From assembly GCA_016508695.1 (NCBI GenBank), contig VNKQ01000002.1, positions 186,001 through 250,000 of the forward strand: 64,000 nucleotides of DNA. The letters are read 5' to 3'. Shown piece by piece: positions 20,950-33,456 of the stretch (positions are counted from its first letter, which is position 1; each line of letters starts with the position of its first letter). Source of the DNA: Hyphodiscus hymeniophilus (lineage: Eukaryota; Ascomycota; Leotiomycetes; Helotiales; Hyphodiscaceae). A model generated the notes under the pieces. The model was not told the origin of the DNA. It saw only the letters and a program-made list of their open reading frames with translations, and did no database searches. A program made the position numbers and the translations under genes.

Positions 20950-22666
20950 TTACGAAGCTGCCGCCCTTCTCGAGATGATGAGGGGAAGTGGACCTGGGTT
21001 TGCGTTGAACTGTTCAAAAATGTCAAGCTGCTGGTCCTTCGATACAAGACTGATATCATAACGCCTAACCATCGTTGCCAGTAAGATTTGTACTTCCACC
21101 ACTGCAATGTGGCGTCCGATACAAGCTCGTGACCCTTGACTAAAAGGTATGGTATAAGCTTTCAAATTATGGATCTCTGTCTCCTTTTCAGGATCGAATT
21201 TGCCTGCTTCCTGGAACCATCGCTCTGGCTTGAAAGATTCGGGACTGGAGTACAACGACGCCTTTCGGTGGATTGTGTATGGCGGCACCGCAACAATAGT
21301 GCCTTGTTTGATGTGATGACCAGCTATATCAGCACCATCAGAAGCATGAACACGGCGTGGGAGGGCGAATGAGATCGGCGGGCGGAGACGCAGTGTCTCG
21401 TCGATGACGGCGCGGAGATAAGGCAAGTTCTTGATCAGCTCATAAGGAACAATCTCGTTGTCAAGATTTGAGTGGTCACCCGTTGTAAATGGTATGACAC
21501 TATCAATCTCCGCCCGGAGTCGTGCATAACATTGTGGGTGCGATGCCAGGAGATAGCAAGAACTCGAAAGAGCTCCAGTGGTGGTTGCACTTCCGGCTCC
21601 AATGATCACACCCGACTCAGCAAACAACTCCAGAAAGGGGACTTTGCGTTCCTCCCCGTTCCTGTTCGTCAAGATAGACTGGATAAAGTCGCCGTCGTTG
21701 GAAGGGTCCATCTTCAACTCGAGACGACGGCGTAGATGTTGCATGCATACATTGTCAAAGTCGGCAGACATATCCAATCCCAGCCATCGACGCAGCGGAG
21801 GGATTGATCTGATGAAAGATTTTGCTGCGCTGACTGTTCCTAATGAGGTGGATAATTGTGCAATCGTGATGGTGAAGCGGAGACCAAAGATTAGAGCATC
21901 AATAACACTCGGGACTTCGTACTCTTCCGCCACATCCTTCTTTTCCGTTATTTTGGAGTCTTTCCTGTTCTGGAGGAACCCAAATGGCTGACTGAATGCC
22001 ATCGTGCCGATGACATCGAATGTCAGGTAGTTGAACCTATAGATCAAACAAGTCAATGACATAGTCCTATCATGATAAGGCATCAAATTACCAGCGACGC
22101 AAATCAAGAGGAGGTTCCGCTTTGTTAAATTCCTTTTGTTGAGACCATTCGTCGATACGGTCTATTAGCAGGCGTATATTATCACGGATCAGAGGCTCCA
22201 TGCGGACAACGTTCTTCAGGGCAAACGAGTTGGCGATGAATTTCCGCTTGCGAGAGTGGTCTGCGCGATCAGTCGATTGAAAGACGTCGTGATATTGCCC
22301 AGCAAGAGTATCGTAGAACACATCCTTCCCGATCTTGCTGGTAGCTTGATGACCATATATATCAGCAACGGCTCGAGGGTCGTTGAAGGATAGGTGAGAT
22401 GGTCCAATCCTGATCACATCGCCGAGCTGCTCGTGTTCTCTGTGGAGAAACGCAAACCTCTTCCCACTCCAACTCGTACGCATCATCCATATCGGAGTTG
22501 TCGCTGCCCACAAGCTCGGTGCTGGAAATCTGCGAATATCGAGAGGATCATGGAAGTATGTATAGACAAGTCTAAGTAGAAAGTAACTTAGACTGAGGAG
22601 CACAACTGCTAAGAGCGAGCTCCAAGGACTCTGAAAAACGGAATTGGTGAGGGTTTGTAGTGACAT
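20950..22666 (-). CDS. Cytochrome P450 monooxygenase
   Basis: Haem monooxygenase anchored in the ER membrane. Exons 22666-22092 and 22036-20950 with a 55 bp intron; 553 aa, slightly longer than the usual ~500. The ATG at 22664-22666 is chosen because it precedes the hydrophobic anchor (SLLAVVLLSLSYFLLRLVY). Motifs in order: I-helix AGSATTTG, ExxR as ETLR in the K helix, PERW, and the haem loop FSQGSRACIGRH with Cys near residue 497. A TATA box lies 92-99 bases upstream. The Zn2Cys6 regulator, also on the minus strand, lies just upstream. The arrangement resembles fungal P450s of detoxification or small-molecule catabolism; the substrate cannot be told from sequence. Confidence 0.95.
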
Positions 22667-23767
22667 AATTATCAAACGTGATGCTGCCGATAAGGATTAT
22701 CTTCAAATCTGGCGTCTACAAATAAGACCTCATACCCCATAGTGCGAGAGGCTGCGCATTATATACTCCGCGGCGCACGCCTCTGCACAGACATTGATCA
22801 TAAAATTAGATGATACAGCCGAAACAAAACGACCAGAAAGGACATTTAATCTGTCCGCGGCCAGCGAAATGAAAATCCATCGAAACCCTTGGCCAATCAA
22901 TCGAATGTGGGGGAGTGGCGAGGTAGCAAGAAAGAATTAAAATTCCGTTGACGTTAGCATGGTGGGGGTTGGGTTGGGTTTCATTCCCAATGAGAGGCGA
23001 TGGCTTATTGTGATGCACGATAGCACCATTTGAAGAATCGTCGTGTATCCTTCCGCATTAGGAATTCTAGACGCTCTGAAAAGAAAAGTCACAAGAGGCG
23101 AGGATTAAGCGAGAACTTGCAGCGACGGAATATCGTCGACTCCACAGGCCTAGTCAGCGAAATGGAGGAGTTCCTTGGCGGCTTCGTCCGCTTGGCCGGA
23201 GAGAAGAGGTAGTCGTATGAGGACAACATTGTATGAAGAAGATGGGTCCCCGTACGAAAGAAAGTTCCCCTTGTATACACTCCTAGTCGTTGTTTCCTTC
23301 ACCCCCCCGAACACACCCCGTCTTATGCTAACGACAGGCAAAAGGGTTTCTATGCAAGGATCCTAGCCACCAGTGTCAAATGAGAGTTTGAAAGAATGGG
23401 AGTGTTCGAGAACCTCTTCTCTGATTGAACATCGAATTGCATTTGCACTACGCTAGGCATTTATTGGCTTGGCTCGTTCAAGGGGCTCATTGACGGTCTT
23501 CGGGTCAACGTTGATCCTGACCCTCACGTCGTTCCCTCGTTGAGACCCCGGCTCAACTAGATATGAATAGTCGCGAGAGCATATCTAGGTCGGATTGTCT
23601 AGACTTTCCAAGAACGACTTGCCGTACCTCCGCACCTTCACCACAGAACATGTCGAGATTTGACAAGCTTGGGCTAAAGCGTGCGTTCGAGTGGTGAAGC
23701 AGTTTCCTCTGCAGCTCTGCCTCTCTTTCCTATATATATGCTATCTTCGCAGACCCTTTCGGCCAAT
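22667..23767. other. P450 promoter / regulator 3' region
   Basis: About 1.1 kb between two minus-strand genes. A TATATAAT box on the minus strand is seen at 22758-22765. Small open frames at 23030-23370 have no recognisable domain. Confidence 0.55.
22758..22765 (-). promoter_or_regulatory. TATA box of the P450 gene
   Basis: Minus-strand TATATAAT, 92-99 bases upstream of the P450 ATG. Inferred from position and sequence. Confidence 0.5.
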
Positions 23768-26449
23768 TCAGCCACGATACAGCAAGTCGATAGGCATCTC
23801 AGCAGATACGGGCATGCTCTGGTCATAGACACCCATTCCATCATCGTACCCCGCGTAGAAAGACTGAAATGTATCCTCGGGGAGCGTGAAACCTGGACTT
23901 AGCAACTGATCCACGTTCGTGAAGTATGGGGAGTTTTCCATCCAAGCTGGTACCAGTTGCTCATTCGTCAGCATATTGTTACCAGGAATAAGTCCCGTCG
24001 CTTCTTCTGTATTCTGTAGTTGTTGGCTGTGCTGCGACTGCGAGGTCTGGTATTGTGGTGGAGATTGCTGTTGATTTAGTGGGCGAAACGTCTGCTCGGT
24101 ATCAATGGCCGTACTGTTGGGTTGAGTCCTCATGCGGCGAGGATGACTCGTTGGCTTCTTAGATTGAGCAGTAACAATGGGGCTGTGGTTATCAAGCAGA
24201 GTTTGAGCACGCGCGAAGAGTCGATGTGTGACGCTGGCACTCCAATAAGTATCGCGAAGCTGCGACAGAACAAGCATGCAGAGATTGAGCTTATTGGTAC
24301 CAAGGCCACGACGTAGCGGCTCGGCGGACTTACAGTCGAAGAGATGAATTTGCATCGCAGGGATTATAGTGGTGATCCTGTAGAAGACAAAAGTCAGTCT
24401 TGTTAGGAACAAGTACAAGTTGTGCACTCACATCATAGGTTTCAGCAGGTGAACCATATTGAGCTCTATGATCCTTTCTAGTACAGCGTTTGTGTTGGAC
24501 CCCGCTGCTCGTGCTTGATCGAGTGCCATTTTCTGCACGGAAGCGTCCATTTCGAAGGGCTGTGATGATGGCCCACTCAAGACGTATGGGCGATAGAGTA
24601 CTACAACAGTGGCCCTGTGTCAAGTTAGTCATCGGCGAGTCTCAGTTTCATAAAGCATGCCTACTCGTAAAACAGCTCAACATGGAATGCATGAAGGCGC
24701 AGAAGCTCGCTCGCGTTGCTGATATGACTCTCTCGTGGCCTGCAGTAACGTAGGTCTTCGGCAGAGCTATGAATATCCTCGGCATTTGCTTTGGGGCCAT
24801 TCACACGATAGTGAATACGCAGTATTCTTCCAAGAGTCGAGCTGATCTCGACGAGATTGATCCACATTTTCGATAACATTTCCGCTTCAGTAGGAATAAA
24901 CTCGTTTCTCGTTTGAATTGGAATACGGCCAAGGTTATTGAGAATGTCATCAGATGTAGGCATAGGAAGGTCACAGTCCTCATGATGAATTCGCATTGGT
25001 CGGCCCTTGGCAAGGGAGATCCACCTGTCCCTGACTAGACAAGACCACCAGATACGACGGGTCAAAGGTTGTTGCGACTCCGGAAGCTGTTGACTGCGAT
25101 TGTTGAATTGTGGGGACCGATGAAGACCAAGAGTTTGAGAAAGACTGATGGCGATTCCGATCCAATACCATGCGCCTGTATGATCCTGGGCATCAGTGTA
25201 CCAGAAACCCATCAAAATTACCGACTGAATCAGCACAAGCTTGTCGGTTCCGCGGTCCAAATCGTATAGACACTATGAAGTTTCAGCAGGTGCTACTGTT
25301 GATGCACAATATACAGACCTTGGCACGCGCGTAAATTGCAGTTTTCATAGCCTTTCTAGACTTAAATCCAGCGTTCTGCAAGACATCTGCCGGGATGAAC
25401 TTGAAGAAGTAGCTAACGTCAGCCATGGCAATTTCTTTTGGAGGTTACAATAGTCTCACATTTGCGGCTGCTAAAAGCATGCTCCAAAATAGTAGCAAGC
25501 TGATGTTCTTGCGACCATTATTGCTGTACTCGTCTAAGAACGAAGCAGCGTCAATTACTGGAAGGAAGAAATGGACGTGCCGAAAATAACAACGAATCAA
25601 GTCGTCACAAACATCGTCTGAGAACGTAGCGAAAGCACCTCGATGGCGTAAATATTCTACCTCATGAGCTGTCCATGAGATGTCGGACTTCCTCGGATTG
25701 AGATAAGGTGTAGCATCTTGGGGAGAACCTGCTGCGTGGCACAAATCGTAGACAAAGAAGCGAGGACCTCGCCTATCGCCTATCAGGGGTAAGTAAGCAC
25801 AGACGAAACGACTTCGACTTAGGTTGCATACCAATATAGGATAGGGAGCTGTCATCGGGTAATACTTCTTCTGATTCAATTGGAGGGGATGTTCCTTTGC
25901 TATTGCCACTGCTAGGAGCTACGGGGTTGCTCGTCCGGTAAGAGGATCTCTGCCCGATAGAGGGTACCATTGGTTGCGCAAATGATTCCGAACTGTGTTG
26001 GTTTGCTATGCTGTTCTCCGCTAGTGAATTAATTTCATCTTGAATAACGAGTTCATTGCTATTGCTGGTCGAACGAGGCGCGTCCCTGGCATCTAGCATC
26101 TTATCTTTGGTAGGATCATACTGAGTTGTTGGCTGCAACGAGTGCAAAGCAGCCATACTCCTGCGTGGTCTGTGAATTGTACACATCTTACATCAGTGTG
26201 GATCTTGGTGGATATTGGACTACATGCTCTTGTGTGTACTTGCCGATGCTTTTTGCGTGGCAGTACCTCGCACTGTCCACTCTCATGCAGACAGTTCGAG
26301 CATGGAATACCGGTCCTCGTCACATCACAACGCACTTTTCGATGATTGCAACTCCGACAAGCAACTCGTGAGCGGATGCGGCTTGGTCTGTTTGCGACAT
26401 CCTCCGACCCAGGTTTCCGGATAGGAATGGGCTCGCCAGTGTTGGCCAT
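23768..26449 (-). CDS. Zn(II)2Cys6 transcription factor with fungal-specific TF domain
   Basis: Nuclear regulator of the Gal4-like class, most like cutinase/fatty-acid-type regulators (inference). Exons: 26449-26244, 26160-25832, 25779-25460, 25399-25319, 25272-24665, 24614-24432, 24377-23768; 778 aa. The zinc cluster near residues 27-60 reads ACRSCNHRKVRCDVTR, then GIPCSNCLHESGQC, with all six Cys present. The middle homology region is clear: RHVHFFLPVIDAASF, DHTGAWYWIGIAISLSQTLG, then RRIWWSCLVRDRWISLAKGR. A Gln/Ser-rich tail follows. Intron 1 appears to use a GC donor (GCAAGT): only this choice keeps phase. It sits between the P450 and a divergently transcribed transporter, suggesting local control of both. 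Confidence 0.92.
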
Positions 26450-27071
26450 GGAGTTGAACGGCAAAAAAGAGAGGGAGAGTTTGCCGCGGTAGAAAAGTGG
26501 GAACACGTCCTGATCTTATAATCGTGATGTCCGTGCAGGCATTGTACGCTTCTCCACGTTTTCTCCACAATTCTAGATGACTTTGAGGATGAACTTTGAC
26601 GACATCTAGGTACCGAAGCTGAGATATGGGGTATGAGAGAGGCGTGATGTTCGGGGAAATATCGACGACAAGCATTGTCGTCCCCTCTTGCTGTGAGCTG
26701 GCCGAGTTTACCGAAAATAACCGAAAATGCAACCAACCAGCGAGAGTACGGCAAACAGTCGGCCAATAGGCTATTATGTCCAATGGCGACTATTCATATT
26801 CGGAGGCGCCGGCAATATGACAGCCTCTGACTGTGCCGAAGGTTTTGTGGCTGCTCGTAAAAGTTCAGCAACGACACCACCCAGCAAACATCGCATCAAA
26901 ATAGATCCACTACGAGTACCATGCGGGGTGTGGAGATCTTGTGCTTAGCTGGGGTCGGTTAGGAAAGCTTCAAAGATAAATATTGCCATCGCCAACTTCG
27001 AATGGTAGAACCTGGACTCAATCCAACCATTTCACCAAGATCCATCGTCCCTTAAACTTTCCAAACTTGTC
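26450..27071. promoter_or_regulatory. Divergent promoter between regulator and Dal5-like transporter
   Basis: 622 bases separate the two ATGs, which point away from each other. Shared control is likely by layout. Specific binding sites were not identified. Confidence 0.5.
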
Positions 27072-28709
27072 ATGGAGCTTGACGATATCAATGGAGGCTT
27101 CGCATCCTACGAGGTAGCAGAGAAGAAGACGATGGAAGAAGTTGAGAGAGCTGAGGATCTTGATTTAGCCAAAGATGGTAGCGAAATCATCGATCATGCG
27201 GCAGAGAAACGTCTTGTCCGCAAGCTCGACTTTTGGTAAGATATGATTTGGTAATTTCAGCAATTCGCTGACCAGAGTAACAGGATTGTTCCTCTCATGA
27301 TGGTGACATATACTCTTCAAAGCTACGACAAGGGAATCATGAGTGCGGCGACGCAATTCGGATTCAACGCCGATCTTGGGCTCACAACAATTATCGGCCA
27401 CGAGAAAAATGGAGCTGCCATTACGAACAATCAGAAATACTCTAACGCATCCATGATCTTCTATATCGGATATTTATGTGGGACGTATCCTATGATGTAC
27501 CTTTCTCAGCGTTACTCGACATCCCGTGTCCTCTCTCTTGCAACATTCTTTTGGGGAGGTGTTGTATTATCCACCGCTGGATGCCACAATTATGCCGGCA
27601 TTATGGTCAATCGCTTTTTTCTCGGATTCCTTGAGTCTGCTGTGGCTCCAGCTTTCACCGTGCTGGTTACCTTCTGGTGGACTCGAGAAGAGCAGGCTTT
27701 ACGGACTGGTCTCTGGTACTGCTGTGTTGGCGTTGCAACTACTATTTCCCCGTTGATCAACTATGGACTCGGCCAAATACACAGCTCTCTTGCTGCTTGG
27801 AAACCACTGTTCCTGATACTCGGCTCAGTCACTGTGCTGTGGTCTGTCGTTCTTTTCTTCTGTCTTCCGGATAGTCCTCTGACCACCAAGGGTCTCACTG
27901 AAGCCGAACGCACAATTGCCATACGCCGTCTAGAACGCAATAACGCCGGAACAATCAGTCGTGCTTTCAACAAGTCACAATTCTTCGAAGCTTTCCGAGA
28001 TTTCAAGCTCTACAGTTGCACATTGATCATCCTTCTCACTGGAGTTCCTTCTGGTGCAATTGGGACCTTTGGTACGATTGTCATTAATGGTTTTGGGTTC
28101 AGTCATTTCGATTCCCTGGCCTTGACCTGTCCCATTGGTGCAATTACTGCCCTATCAATTCTTCTTACTGGTTATGCCTCTCGGAAGTTGAGCAATGTTC
28201 GTTATTTTGCAATCATGATTTGTGCCCTGATCTCTATTACCGGCACATTTCTTTGCTGGCTCGGACCTAGAGATAATAGAGGCCTTTTGTTTGCTGGTAT
28301 TTTCCTTATGGCTGTCCAGGTCGCTGCGGGAGGTTTGGCAGTTTCCCTAGCTGCTTCGAATGTGGCGGGACACACGAGTAAGTGTTCGGCGGCACTTCAT
28401 GTGAAACGATGCTGATCCAGAACAGAGAAGGCCACGATATCTGCTACAACATTTATTGGCTACTGTGTCGGAAATACAATTGGCCCCGAGATTTTTGGGG
28501 CTTCACCTGGACCCGAATATCATGCGGGATTTGTTGGGTCCTGTATCTGCCTGTGCTGCGTCGTAGTGATCAGCGCTGTGACATACTTGTTTTTACGAAG
28601 GGAGAACGCGAAGCGGGACAGGATGACTGGTGGTGAACGCTTGGGCGTGCACAATATCAACGAAGACCTCTCTGATATGCAAAATGAGGATTTCAGATAT
28701 GTTCTTTAA
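27072..28709 (+). CDS. MFS transporter, anion:cation symporter (Dal5/Tna1-like)
   Basis: Plasma-membrane permease of the ACS group, whose fungal members import organic anions and vitamins such as allantoate, nicotinate or aromatic acids. Exons 27072-27235, 27284-28377 and 28426-28709; 513 aa. The N-terminus is acidic and cytosolic (EKRLVRKLDFW precedes membrane segment 1). Typical blocks are VTYTLQSYDKGIM, RFFLGFLESAVAPAF, WWTREEQALRTGLWYC, and the late segment ATTFIGYCVGNTIGPEIFG after intron 2. It is divergent from the Zn2Cys6 regulator, so import of the cluster substrate or inducer is a reasonable inference. Confidence 0.9.
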
Positions 28710-29676
28710 ATTTTGCGTCGAAGACAGTATCATCATATTAGAGGCCTAAATAGCAGGAGTCCGAACATTTGATGTGAATAGATAGATGCAGATGCAACAA
28801 TATCAAATGGCGAAATGTGTTACTATGTGCATTTTCCGACATTTGCTCCTTGGTAGCGCTGTTTACGCAGAGCCTGGTCCTTTTTCAATTTTATCTCATA
28901 ATATCAGGGACATATTGCGTCACAATATCACTTACAGTATCTGAACCTTCGATCTTGTACCGCAATATAAACATGAATCTCTAAATCTCACAGACTGGAG
29001 AGTAGAGCTTACATCCTGCCGCTCGCCGTTTTGTCTACACTTCTCCTGCAAGACCGTGAAAGGGTTCCATTGCAGATTGAGTTGGCAGCTCAAACCCATG
29101 GGCCACGAAGAAGAACCGCGTACTGCGGATCCGACATCACGGTTCATCTTCGGAAAATATCCTCGGCCAATTTCCTACCCTCACTGCCCCCCACTACCCC
29201 GCTCTCCTCTCCTGTATTCCTTGGCGAAGAGTACGAATTACCGAGTTTGCCGACTAGATGAAAGCCCTGGAAAACCAAGTATTGGCCTTCCATTTCTCCA
29301 ATCACTTGGTTAATAACCTGACAAGGTCTCGAATGTGGGGTCCCCAAACCCGGGAGGTATCCTGGATTGGCAGCCCGATGCTTACCAGCATCCAGTTTGA
29401 GGCTGATGGCAAGACGTCTTTGAGATTCTTCTTCCAAAAAACAGGTCACCGTTCACACAGGAGCCCTGTCAATTGCACTCCTCTACTGCGAGCTTCGGGT
29501 ATCGGGAGTTATTTGAGACTGGCTCAAGGGAGATGTTCCGATGTGGGATTTAAAAGGAGCCGGAAACTGAGCAACGTTATTCCAATTTTTCTTCAATAAT
29601 TCCCAAATATTGGGTTGATCAGTTTACTTCATAAGTCTTATATTGAAAGAGCAGATCCACTCAAACTTCCATTTCG
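28710..29676. other. Intergenic, promoter of the esterase gene
   Basis: About 970 bases, no gene recognised. Overlapping open frames at 29030-29600 on both strands show no domain. Confidence 0.5.
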
Positions 29677-30731
29677 ATGTCAGTCCTGCTCATTGCCACA
29701 GCCTTTGTAGCTGCCTCACAATTCTTGATCGCTCAAGCATACGTAACGCCGCGGAGCTTCCCCTTCCCAGCTTTCGCGGGCTGTGGGAAATCGCTTCCCA
29801 AAGGACAGGCTCTTGGGAGTATCTCCAATATCACAATCGCAAGCAGTGGAATCCAACGAAGCTATCTCGTCTCCATTCCACCGAAGTACAATGCATACGT
29901 TCCAACGCCACTTATCCTTTCCTATCACGGGGGCAATAGAAATGCATCGTCTCAGCTACAGCTCGATCAACTGACTAGTACCGAGTTCAATACTTTTTCA
30001 ATTGTTGTTTATCCTCAAGGGATTAACGTAAGAATGTTGCCGGAAGTTGAACAAGAGCCTATGCTGACGAAGCGTAGGATACATGGCAAGGTGTCCCAGC
30101 GATCACTACAAATGACGTCCAATTCACCACCGATATCCTCAACGAGGTTGAGAGCCTCTATTGCATCAATCCCACTCGTATCACAGCAACAGGCAAGTCT
30201 GACGGAGCTGGCTTCAACAACGTTCTTGCCTGCGATCCCATAACCTCCAAGCGCTTCGCAGCCTTCGCTCCAGTTTCTGGAGCATACTATATCGACACGC
30301 TAGCTTGTAATGCCTCAACAGTCAGCATTCCATGTTCAGCGGCGAGAAAGGATATTCCGATACTAGCTTTCCATGGCGGGAATGACACGACGATTGCGTA
30401 TTCGGGAGGAGCACGGAAGAAAGAATGTCTTCCTACGATTCCTCATTTCATCCAGGAATGGGCCATCCGGGATGGACTTGATGAAAGCAACGTGACTACT
30501 CCACTAGCGGTCGATACGGTTGCTTATTCATTTGGAAAAGGGCCAAAGGCAGGATTGGTGGAACTGATCTATGAATCGAACATTGGGCATGATTGGCCGA
30601 GCACCCTTCCGAATGCAGACAATACTGTTGCCGGCCATCACGTCGCAAATTACAACGCCACGCCGATTATTTTAAAGTTCTTCGAGGCACATCCTTTAAG
30701 TCTCTTAGAGGTACTTGAGGAAGAATTTTGA
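29677..30731 (+). CDS. Secreted feruloyl esterase-like enzyme (CE1/LpqC-type)
   Basis: Extracellular serine esterase of the feruloyl/acetylxylan esterase or PHB-depolymerase-like group, which releases phenolic or acetyl groups from plant polysaccharides. Exons 29677-30027 and 30078-30731; 334 aa. A signal peptide covers roughly residues 1-22 (LLIATAFVAASQFLIAQA). The oxyanion region is PLILSYHGGN, the nucleophile loop GKSDGAGF, the acid in FHGGNDTTI, and the His in IGHDWPS. All triad parts are present in order. Several N-glycosylation sequons fit a secreted protein. It may supply aromatic acids to the adjacent transporter and P450; that link is inference. Confidence 0.88.
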
Positions 30732-31370
30732 AGTTTGAGTAGAGTTGTTTTGAAAAGATAGGCCTGGAGGCGGAGGAAAGCCACTGGGTGGAGACTAATG
30801 ATTTCCAACATCTCCAACATCAAGAAAAACTAGAAACATAACTTCCCTTTCCAAGATCAAGTTCCAAAGCATTTACTTGGCATGAATACCGTAAATTGTG
30901 GCTCGTTTACATGCCCTTACTGGGGGCAGAAAGCCCAAGCCGTAAGCGAGCCTGCGGTGTAGAACCCCTCTCCCTCAGTTTGGTAACATATTTCATTAAA
31001 CAGGAATCGCATGCAGTACCGTCAAGCTTCGCTGCGATATTCAAATAGATCCTCGTATAGTTACATTCAAAATCTGAAATCTTCCTAGCGATAATGGGTT
31101 CAATTGCCAACCCCACCAGACCCCGCTTTCACCGGCAAACTTCGCCCATGAATTCCCTTTTGGTTTTGCAAATTGCCGAGGGTTCAAACATCCGTCAAAC
31201 CCACTTTTTCAACTGCGAACTTGCGAACACTTTCCTTCTCTAGAGTACAGTGGCTGTTATTGCTTTGACACGGCCACGATGGACTTCTCTCTCCTGCTAT
31301 TTACTTGGCTCACCGACCAAGACGTTGGAACCAATATCATAAGATCAAACAACTTGGGAATTGAAGGAAA
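30732..31370. other. Intergenic
   Basis: About 640 bases between two plus-strand genes. A 69-codon minus-strand frame (30907-31116) has no recognisable domain. Confidence 0.5.
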
Positions 31371-32455
31371 ATGGAACCGAGATTCTCGCTCCCTGATAGC
31401 ACCCCGAGGTCCAGCAAGAAAGAGCTGGTGATTGGTGGGGTAAAGATCTATATATATGGTCTCGAGGAGCTAGTACGGCCGTCAGGCGTGGAAGTAGCGG
31501 TGCTGTATTTGGCTCATATGCGGACGAGGACCTACTTGGTCACTGAGGCTATTGCACATGAGGTTTTGCATAGGTATAGAAACGATGGAAGGAAGAAGAG
31601 GGTGGAGTTGATTGCTGTTACAATGGATATGAGGAATCATGGAGAGCGTATGGTAAGTACTTCTTGCGATACTTATGCCCTCGTCTGACTTTGATCTCCC
31701 TAGGCCAGCCCAGAAGCTAACCGTACTTGGGAAGATGGTAATGAGAATCATAGGTAAGATTACCTTACGAGAGGTCTAACAGATTGTCTGATTTCAAGTA
31801 AATTAGCATGGATCTGATGTCTGTCATCTCTGGTTCAGCACAAGACTTCAAACTCATTCTGGATTACCTGCCCACCTATCTACCTCAGTTCACCAACTTT
31901 CGCAATGTGATGCTCGGCATCTCACTAGGAGCACATATGGCGTACCGTCTTGCATCTTTAGCGCCTGGCCAATTCGAGGGTTACGCTATTGTCGTCGGCT
32001 GTCCAACAATAGGCTCTCTCCTCCTTTCTCGACTGGGCATTGAATCCACTGCATTTAACACATCGAACGCAGAACTTGGTAAAGTAGGATATGATGAATT
32101 ACAAAGCGCTATGGATGAGCAGCAAAGAAGGAGGTGGCCACAAATGATTGCAGAACAGATATCAGAAGGCGATAGAAAGGTTTTTGAGGATTTCCCGACT
32201 GATGTGCCGGTGCTGCTGTGCAGTGGGAAGCAAGATCCTCTAGTTCCGGCATTCTACACGACTGCGTGGCTGGAGAACAGACGGAGAATGTCGGTATCGC
32301 CAAGAGAAGGAGATAATATTGAGTTCTTTGTGCAGGATAACACAGGACACAGCTGTACAAAGGAAATGGTTTCGATGATTGCTGCATGGCTGGGGAATAT
32401 GCACGAGTCCCAGATTGTAGCGCTCGCACCTGTAATGACAGAATCACGTCTGTAG
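31371..32455 (+). CDS. Alpha/beta-hydrolase, intracellular
   Basis: Small alpha/beta-hydrolase fold enzyme of unknown substrate. Exons 31371-31652, 31704-31753 (a 50-base micro-exon) and 31807-32455; 326 aa. The nucleophile elbow is MLGISLGAHMAYRLA (GxSxG), the acid GKQDPLVP, and the His NTGHSCT near the C-terminus. No signal peptide was seen. The N-terminus has VAVLYLAHMRTR, where many hydrolases have the HG oxyanion motif, and MDMRNHGER after it. The product is probably a serine esterase or peptidase-like hydrolase. It follows the feruloyl-esterase-like gene on the same strand. Confidence 0.85.
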
Positions 32456-33456
32456 AACTTAGATGATAGATTGTGCCCACACAGAAGTTCGACGGTAATC
32501 GAAACACTAGAATCAACATGCCCTACTGAGCAAGTCACTCGACCTGTCACGAGTTTACTTCTTGTCAAGAGTAGGTATTTAGAAATGCGCCATTTCGTTG
32601 AATCCAAGTGCCGAAGCACAATCAAACCCGAATACCAGCATATTTAAACAACGCGGGAACTTTTCGTCTTGATGCAGTTGTGAACGCCTCAGCCCCTTGG
32701 TAGAGCACATTCGCATTTTGTGGCTCAGCCTTCTGACTAGATCACATTGAATCTGATGAGGTTGAAACCGGCGCTCGGAGACGAGCAGCATGTCGTTGTC
32801 TCTGTACTTCGCAGTAAGATGTCGCCCTCTTTGGAGAGAGCTCGCAGCAATAAGGGGCTCGCTCGGGCCCATGTCTTATTTAGCGTCATTATTGCACCTG
32901 TCCCCTATTCCGCTCTTTTGGATAAAAGCTCTGTTCTTCCTCCTTATCGTGTCCACCGCAACTTGCTCGTATCTCATCTTTTTGAATGTAGGTTTTCGAG
33001 ATGCATAGAAGGCTCCGAGAGTAGTTGAGTGACCAGTGTTATGACTTAATTGTACGTTTGGCATCCCGAAAATTCATCCCGTACTCGAGTACTCGTACCC
33101 CGCTTAACGATATATTGTAGTAGGCAACACCACGAAGTCCAAGAACTTGTACAAAGACATTCTGGATCACCATCGTGATAAGCAAATGGGTTCAGAAACA
33201 TGGTCGTTCTTTTCGGCAAAGGCTTGGAAGTTGCTGTGTACCTGCCAGGGGAATGAATAAGATGACAAGCTGTTGCAAACCTATCAAGTTCAGCGGTCGT
33301 CGCTCTGATGTAAACACCACATGAACTTACTTTAAGAGCATTACTGAAGCAAAGAGGACACTTTCTCGGATGTAATTGAGGGTTTGATCCCAATCAGCCT
33401 TAGTACTGGTGGTATGCAACTCAGACCTCGAACAACGCAGCCTTGTGTAGCCTTGC
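32456..33456. other. Intergenic
   Basis: About 1 kb with short overlapping open frames on both strands; none has a recognisable domain. Presumed promoter of the inositol-type transporter. Confidence 0.5.

Noticed and set aside
23030..23366. Overlapping short open frames between P450 and regulator
   Set aside because: They overlap on both strands, lack any domain and have no splice or promoter context.
29258..29939. Two ~100-codon plus-strand frames near the esterase start
   Set aside because: One is promoter sequence and the other overlaps the esterase in a different frame; neither has recognisable features.
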